A stretch of 64,000 bases of DNA, taken from the NCBI GenBank assembly GCA_910584165.1, contig CAJTZU010000003.1, positions 1 to 64,000 of the forward strand, written 5' to 3'. A model generated the notes under the pieces. That model was not told the origin of the DNA. It did no database searches and saw only the letters and a list, made by a program, of their open reading frames with translations. Made by a program: the position numbers and the translations under genes. The DNA is from an uncultured Bacilli bacterium (lineage in GTDB: Bacteria > Bacillota_I > Bacilli_A > RF39 > UBA660). Shown here piece after piece: positions 60,535 through 64,000 of the stretch (its first letter is position 1; every line of letters starts with the position of its first letter).

Positions 60535-61566
60535 ATGAAAGAAATAGAAAACAAATTTGGAAAAGGAAATTTATATAACGTAAATGATTTAGGTGAGAAG
60601 ATTTATGCAACTTCTTGTGCATGTATGTCTGTTTGGTCAGATTTCTTATCTTGGGCGAATGCTCATCCAGATAGGATGGTGAGCGATGTAAAAGAAGCAG
60701 ATAGTATTGTTGTATTGGGGTGCCAAGTAACAGATTTATCTATCTTAAATGATATTGAAGTGGCTTATCGTCTTCACAAAGAAACTGGTAAGACTATTTT
60801 TATGGGAGGATGTCTTGCACAACGTATGGATATTCCACTCCCAGAATATATTAGGAGATTAGATGTTGTAAGAACAATAGGCCAAGAGATTAATGATAGA
60901 ACTTTAATTGATTATGAGCCACCATTCTGGGTACCTGGTTATGAAGAAACAGAAGAGGATTTAAAACAAGGTAATCTATTTCGCAACTATTATCCATTAA
61001 AGATAGGTGCTGGATGTCATGGTAAATGCAAGTATTGTACGATTAAACATACAAGAGGAGAAACTTATACAACAGTTCCAAGAGAACAAGTAGAGGAGTT
61101 TTTAAGACATGAAAATGTTGTACTTATCTCTGATAGTCCAACTGTATCACAGATTAAAGATTGGTGTAGTATTGCGATGGAATATAAAAAGGAAATTTCT
61201 ATCCGTAATATTGAACCACAGACATTAGTAGCTTGTAAGAATGAAGTTTTAGCTCTTGCATCAGCAGGATATCTTCATATCTTACACTGTCCAGTTCAAA
61301 GTTTTGATGATGAAGTATTAAGAATTATGAATAGGAGTGTACCTATGACTAAAGAGGCTTTAGAAATTATGCATACTGTAAGAAGTTTAGGAACTTTGGT
61401 AGCAACTAATATCATTATTGATTATACTAATGATGGAAAAAATTATCCAAATCACGATAAAGAAGCACTAGAAAGAGACTTTGATTACTATTCTTGGAAT
61501 CCTTACTTTGATGGTAACTTTGACATGTCTAAAGCAAAACAAAGATTTAAAAAGTATATTGGCTAA
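60535..61566 (+). CDS. Radical SAM protein, methylthiotransferase-like, without TRAM domain
   Basis: The N-terminal half resembles the MiaB/MtaB domain: ATSCACMSVWSD (Cys28, Cys30), ADSIVVLGCQVTD (Cys63) and MGGCLAQRMDIPLP (Cys93) correspond to the auxiliary cluster ligands. The radical SAM motif CHGKCKYC (Cys161, Cys165, Cys168) follows with the barrel and ISIRNIEPQTL, HILHCPVQSFDDEVLRIMNR and VATNIIIDY. At 343 residues it stops where methylthiotransferases continue to a TRAM RNA-binding domain, so a tRNA substrate is doubtful. It follows nadD by 55 bases in the prs operon; a role in NAD or PRPP metabolism is inference only. Confidence 0.78.
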   Translation: MKEIENKFGKGNLYNVNDLGEKIYATSCACMSVWSDFLSWANAHPDRMVSDVKEADSIVVLGCQVTDLSILNDIEVAYRLHKETGKTIFMGGCLAQRMDIPLPEYIRRLDVVRTIGQEINDRTLIDYEPPFWVPGYEETEEDLKQGNLFRNYYPLKIGAGCHGKCKYCTIKHTRGETYTTVPREQVEEFLRHENVVLISDSPTVSQIKDWCSIAMEYKKEISIRNIEPQTLVACKNEVLALASAGYLHILHCPVQSFDDEVLRIMNRSVPMTKEALEIMHTVRSLGTLVATNIIIDYTNDGKNYPNHDKEALERDFDYYSWNPYFDGNFDMSKAKQRFKKYIG

Positions 61567-61569
61567 AAC

Positions 61570-61598
61570 TTGTATTCCAAAGAAATATATAGTATACT
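61570..61598 (+). promoter_or_regulatory. Promoter of the convergent antitoxin-like RNA
   Basis: TTGTAT (61570-61575), 17 bp, TATACT (61593-61598), directly after the radical SAM stop codon. A second TATACT at 61621 could give a shorter transcript starting near 61633. Confidence 0.6.
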
Positions 61599-61626
61599 GT
61601 ATGCAGTGAGGAAAATTTCATATACT

Positions 61627-61664
61627 AAAAAAGAGAATACTTAACATCACAAAGTTGAGTACTC
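61627..61664 (-). terminator. Terminator of the minus-strand peptide mRNA
   Basis: On the minus strand GAGTACT-AAC pairs with GTT-AGTATTC (one G-U, one unpaired base per side), followed by TC and six T. Confidence 0.65.
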
Positions 61665-61667
61665 ACC
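61633..61667 (+). repeat. Left arm of the inverted repeat flanking the peptide gene
   Basis: The + strand here (GAGAATACTTAACA ... GTTGAGTACTCACC) matches the minus strand at 61849-61821 (GGGAATACTTTAACA-GTTGAGTGCTTGCC) in nearly all aligned positions, apart from a 6-base insertion on this side. Confidence 0.7.
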
Positions 61668-61725
61668 AAAATGGTTTGCACTTAATCTTGTTAGATTGAG
61701 TGCGTTTTCTTTTTATAATTCATTA

Positions 61726-61806
61726 TCACTTGAATAATAGAAGAATAAGTAGAATGATGATAAGGATTAAAGAGAAGATTAAACAATCTTTCTTAGTCAA
61801 TTTCAT
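61726..61806 (-). CDS. Candidate type I toxin: 26-residue hydrophobic peptide
   Basis: The minus-strand frame ATG (61806-61804) to TGA (61728-61726) encodes 26 residues: a basic start MKLTKKDC, then an uninterrupted hydrophobic stretch of Leu, Ile and Phe with one Ser (residues 9-25), and a final Lys. This is a single membrane-spanning helix with positive ends, the form of type I toxins that depolarise membranes. AGAGAAG 5 bases upstream is a modest ribosome binding site and lies next to a CTC-CGAA-GAG mini-hairpin that could hide it. Sequence does not match Fst, TxpA or Ldr signatures that I know. Confidence 0.55.
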   Translation of the reverse strand: MKLTKKDCLIFSLILIIILLILLLFK

Positions 61807-61820
61807 CACTTCTCTTCGGA

Positions 61821-61849
61821 GGCAAGCACTCAACTGTTAAAGTATTCCC
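61821..61849 (-). repeat. Right arm of the inverted repeat, in the peptide mRNA leader
   Basis: This is the minus-strand counterpart of 61633-61667. It lies in the 5' leader of the peptide mRNA, so the leader can pair with the 3' end of the same mRNA, whose sequence is the complement of the left arm. Confidence 0.7.
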
Positions 61850-61856
61850 AATAATA

Positions 61857-61885
61857 CTTATATAGAATGCTTGTTTGTGCATAAA
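61857..61885 (-). promoter_or_regulatory. Possible promoter of the peptide mRNA
   Basis: Minus strand TTTATG (61885-61880), 17 bp, TATAAG (61862-61857). The match is modest. AGTATT-N6-AATACT (61841-61858) is a perfect inverted repeat at the predicted start and could form a 5' stem-loop or an operator. Confidence 0.4.
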
Positions 61886-61903
61886 TAAAAAAGAGGTTAT
61901 TTT

Positions 61904-62371
61904 ATGAAGAAAATTGTGGATATATTAATTGCTAGAAAAGAAACGATTGCTACGATGGAATCTTGTACTGGTGGAGGGGTAGCAAATGCTATTACCAATA
62001 TTCCAGGAGCCAGTGAGATTATAAAATTTAGTGCTGTTACATACTCAAATGAATATAAAATAAAAATGGGAGTAAGTGCTGATACGATTGATACTTATAG
62101 TGTTTATAGTGAAGAGGTAGCACGTGAAATGAGTAAGAAAATTAGCCTTTTTGCTGATTCTACCTATGGAATAGGGGTAACAGGGAAAATAGGTAGAGAA
62201 GATCCAAATAATCTAAGAGGAGATGTAAATATTATCTTTGTTAGTATTTATCAAAAAGAAAAAGATAACTATTTTACTAAAAAAATAGAAGTACCACTTT
62301 TAAAGAGAAGTGAATGTAAAGAAATTATCATAGAAGAGATAGAAAAAATATTGTTATCTATTTTAAAGTAA
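61904..62371 (+). CDS. pncC: Nicotinamide-nucleotide amidase (CinA C-terminal domain)
   Basis: The 155-residue protein is a stand-alone CinA C-terminal domain: TIATMESCTGGGVANAITNIPGAS, then FSAVTYSNEYKIKMGV, SEEVAREMSKK and YGIGVTGKIGREDPNN. PncC deamidates nicotinamide mononucleotide to nicotinate mononucleotide, returning NMN from DNA ligase reactions to the pathway. It lacks the N-terminal MoaB-like domain of full CinA. It is a separate unit between the toxin-like module and the third NAD-regulon promoter, with its own terminator. Confidence 0.9.
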   Translation: MKKIVDILIARKETIATMESCTGGGVANAITNIPGASEIIKFSAVTYSNEYKIKMGVSADTIDTYSVYSEEVAREMSKKISLFADSTYGIGVTGKIGREDPNNLRGDVNIIFVSIYQKEKDNYFTKKIEVPLLKRSECKEIIIEEIEKILLSILK

Positions 62372-62397
62372 GAAAATGCTAGTCATTTTCTTTTTTT
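62371..62397 (+). terminator. Terminator of pncC
   Basis: AGAAAATG (62371-62378) pairs with CATTTTCT (62384-62391), followed by six to seven T. Confidence 0.8.
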
Positions 62398-62400
62398 ATT

Positions 62401-62484
62401 ACGTTTTTTAGAAAATGTTAAAAAGATATTGACAAATTACACACATTTTAATATAATGTTAATAACAAGAACGAAAAACGTTCT
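62401..62484 (+). promoter_or_regulatory. NAD-regulon promoter/operator C (PRTase-nrtR-nadK) with leader hairpin
   Basis: TTGACA (62429-62434), 17 bp, TATAAT (62452-62457). TGTTAATAACA (62457-62467) covers the start and AATGTTAAAAAGATA precedes the -35. The leader hairpin is AGAACG/CGTTCT (62468-62484, loop AAAAA). Between the -35 and -10 the sequence differs from sites A and B while the flanking elements are unchanged. Confidence 0.78.
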
Positions 62485-62536
62485 AAAAAAATATAATATG
62501 TTATTAATAATGTATTAATAAGAAAGAAGAGATAAT

Positions 62537-63010
62537 ATGAAAATGGAAATGTTAAATATAGTAGAAACTTTTTTAAATGATTATATTGGAGGGGAAGAAT
62601 TCTATGATGCTTTAGATGAACAAATTAGAATTAATGATGCTTGGTTATATACTATGATTTCTTTAGTTGAAAAAGAATCTTTTGATAAGCTTATTGTGAG
62701 TGGAAATTTCGGTAGGAAATTCTATAAATTTGTTCAAGAAAAAATCAGTGATGAATTAGCTAGTAAAATATTGGTAGCTAATGGTTCTTTAAGAAAAGGA
62801 AATAGTATTGGTTTAGAAACTACCAATTTTAATAATCAAAAATTTATTTTTATTGATGATAGTTTTTGGGCAGGGAGAACTCGCGATGTAGTACAAAAAT
62901 ATGTGGAAGAAAATAATGGAGTATTCTTAAAGACTTTTGTATTTTATGATGGTAATAAAATCAGCGATAAAAATGTTATTAGTTTTTATAGATATTATGA
63001 TTATCATTAG
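62537..63010 (+). CDS. Phosphoribosyltransferase-like protein of unknown substrate
   Basis: The 157-residue protein contains a PRPP-binding loop in FIFIDDSFWAGRTRDVVQKY (Asp107, Asp108, Gly113, Thr115), the type I PRTase pattern of hydrophobic strand, two acids and GxT. A preceding strand-like LIVSGNFGRKFYKF could be the pyrophosphate loop. It is shorter than base-salvage PRTases and the hood region is not recognisable. It is the first gene of the operon with the NrtR-like regulator and nadK, so it may act on a nicotinamide- or ribose-containing compound, or sense PRPP. Confidence 0.68.
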   Translation: MKMEMLNIVETFLNDYIGGEEFYDALDEQIRINDAWLYTMISLVEKESFDKLIVSGNFGRKFYKFVQEKISDELASKILVANGSLRKGNSIGLETTNFNNQKFIFIDDSFWAGRTRDVVQKYVEENNGVFLKTFVFYDGNKISDKNVISFYRYYDYH

Positions 63011-63059
63011 TTGTGTTGTTATTAAAAAAATGTTATAATGAGTTTGGAAGAGGTGGACT

Positions 63060-63884
63060 ATGGAAGATTTTAAATCAGAAGAGGAATTTTTAAAGGCTTA
63101 TAATCCAGATGATTATGAAAAATTATCTTTAACAACAGATATTTTAATATGTAGTGTATCGAGTGAAGAAGAAGAAAATTATAGAAAATTAAGTAAAAAA
63201 TATTTTAGTATTTTACTTGTAAAAAGAGATAACTATCCATTTAAAGGAAAATGGTGTTTACCAGGAGGATTTATTGGAATCGATGAAGATTTAGAGGAAG
63301 CACCAAAAAGAATATTAGCAAGTGAAACAAATTTACATGATATTTATTTAGAGCAGTTATATACTTATGGTAGTGTAGATAGGGATCCTCGTATGAGAGT
63401 TATTAGTACTTCGTATATTGCACTAGTCGATAAAAATAGATTACAAGATAAGTTATCACCTAATGCTTCATGGTTTAATACAACAGTATTAGAAGATGAT
63501 AAGGAGATGCAAATAACATTAGATAATGGAACTGAAACTATTCATTTTACTATTAAGAAGACTTTAAAAGGAATGACTTCTGACCGTTATAAATTTTCAA
63601 TTGCCAAAAATGATAAATTGGCATTTGATCATCCACTTGTAATAGCAGCTGGTATCTCTAGATTAAAAAATAAAATAGGATATACGGATATTGTATTTAA
63701 TATGATGCCAGAATATTTTACATTAGGAGAACTACAACAAGTATATGAAGTAATCTTAGATAAAAAACTACTAGATCCAGCATTTAGAAGAATTATTGCT
63801 AATAAAGTAGAAAAAACAAAAAAAGTACAGAGTGGTGGAGGACACAGACCATCTGCTTTATTTAGATATAAAAAGAAGAAATAA
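63060..63884 (+). CDS. nrtR: NrtR-type regulator (degenerate Nudix plus winged helix)
   Basis: NrtR proteins repress NAD genes and sense ADP-ribose or related nucleotides through a Nudix domain. Here residues about 25-150 form that domain, with LPGGFIGIDEDLEEAPKRIL and the NrtR-like GSVDRDPRMRVISTSYIAL. The Nudix box has lost catalysis: the RE pair reads Arg84-Ile85 and the later EE reads Ser88-Glu89, with Asn91 for Gly. The C-terminal winged helix (YFTLGELQQVYEVILDKKLL, then FRRII and HRPSALFRY) is typical. It lies in an operon with nadK behind operator C. Confidence 0.88.
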   Translation: MEDFKSEEEFLKAYNPDDYEKLSLTTDILICSVSSEEEENYRKLSKKYFSILLVKRDNYPFKGKWCLPGGFIGIDEDLEEAPKRILASETNLHDIYLEQLYTYGSVDRDPRMRVISTSYIALVDKNRLQDKLSPNASWFNTTVLEDDKEMQITLDNGTETIHFTIKKTLKGMTSDRYKFSIAKNDKLAFDHPLVIAAGISRLKNKIGYTDIVFNMMPEYFTLGELQQVYEVILDKKLLDPAFRRIIANKVEKTKKVQSGGGHRPSALFRYKKKK

Positions 63885-63885
63885 T

Positions 63886-64000
63886 ATGGAAAGAACGATT
63901 AATAGAATAAAACTTTTCGTTAATGAAAATGAAGAATCGTTAACGCTAAAAAGAAAAGTAGAAGATTGCTTTCAAAAGTATCACTTTGAAATCGTAGAAG
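63886..64000 (+). CDS. nadK: Probable NAD kinase, N-terminal part (runs off the window)
   Basis: An open frame begins at ATG 63886, one base after the regulator stop codon, and stays open to the window end (38 codons). Its start, RIKLFVNENEESLTLKRKVED then KYHFEIVE, matches the N-terminal strand-helix-strand of NAD kinases, which phosphorylate NAD to NADP. The diagnostic GGDGT motif would lie beyond the window, so the call rests on this pattern and on the NAD-gene context. The ribosome binding site is weak (AAGAAGA), suggesting translational coupling. Confidence 0.6.
   Translation, partial: MERTINRIKLFVNENEESLTLKRKVEDCFQKYHFEIVE

Larger units (their letters stand above)
61605..61714 (+). ncRNA. 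Candidate antisense RNA antitoxin
   Basis: From the promoter at 61570 a transcript of about 110 nt would run to a strong terminator: GCACTTAATCT (61678-61688) pairs with AGATTGAGTGC (61693-61703) over 11 bp (one G-U), loop TGTT, then GTTTTCTTTTT. A second hairpin forms from 61635-61645 and 61654-61664. No ORF is present. It converges on the 26-codon gene on the other strand and overlaps its 3' untranslated region by about 85 bases, so it is fully complementary to the tail of that mRNA, the arrangement of type I antitoxins such as the par/Fst RNAII. Confidence 0.55.

Noticed and set aside
1..64000. CRISPR arrays, prophage, integrases, rRNA operons
   Set aside because: No regularly spaced repeats, no phage structural or integrase genes and no rRNA-like sequence were found.

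Overview
The window is AT-rich DNA (roughly 30% GC by eye) from a low-GC Gram-positive bacterium of the Bacilli, possibly one of the uncultured gut lineages near Erysipelotrichales or the Mollicutes-like orders. Evidence: HrcA/CIRCE heat-shock control, conserved Bacillus-type neighbourhoods (dnaD-nth, yabG-veg, a SpoVID-like LysM protein next to a YsxE-like kinase just downstream of lon), a LAFA-ending tmRNA tag, TTG/GTG starts behind AGGTG-type ribosome binding sites, and TGA used as a stop (standard code). No phage, insertion sequence, CRISPR array or rRNA was seen; genes are dense and mostly on the + strand.

Layout. 1-3.4 kb: the end of a repeat-bearing protein, a thioredoxin-like protein, tex, then two identical tandem 123-bp units that each look like a complete minus-strand small RNA gene. 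3.4-10.3 kb: lipoprotein, then CIRCE-controlled hrcA-grpE-dnaK-pepF-dnaJ, with an unusual cysteine-rich GrpE N-terminus. 10.3-17.5 kb: zinc-ribbon membrane proteins, HU, CCA-adding enzyme, dnaD-nth. 17.5-26.2 kb: lon, SpoVID-like and YsxE-like genes, a small minus-strand membrane ORF, a large HEFIH protein, yabG-veg and tmRNA. 26.2-38.3 kb: LytR-CpsA-Psr protein, tRNA-Cys, Nudix, PHP phosphoesterase, DUF378, UvrD-type helicase, XRE regulator, P-type ATPase plus ZIP transporter, Y-family polymerase. 38.3-52.5 kb: hydrolase-murF-ddl, DUF3048, HD protein, tRNA-Arg, nucleotidyltransferase, marR plus a fused ABC transporter, a four-repeat surface protein and two unknowns.

52.6-64 kb is the most coherent region: an NAD-biosynthesis locus. 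It encodes pncA, pncB, an ADP-ribose-type Nudix hydrolase and nadE; prs, nadD and a TRAM-less radical SAM protein; pncC; and a PRTase-like protein, an NrtR-type regulator with a degenerate Nudix box, and the start of what is probably nadK. Three near-identical promoters (TTGACA-N17-TATAAT with a TGTTAATAACA-type palindrome at the start point and a hairpin in the leader) precede pncA, prs and the PRTase gene, so the three operons are probably one NrtR regulon. Together they would make nicotinate mononucleotide from nicotinamide, nicotinate or NMN, supply the PRPP, adenylylate, amidate and phosphorylate.

Between the radical SAM gene and pncC lies a 336-bp stretch with the organisation of a type I toxin-antitoxin module: a 26-residue hydrophobic peptide on the minus strand, a convergent plus-strand RNA with its own promoter and terminator, and an inverted repeat flanking the peptide gene. 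This module, the tandem small RNAs and the two unassigned enzymes in the NAD regulon are the best candidates for undescribed biology.
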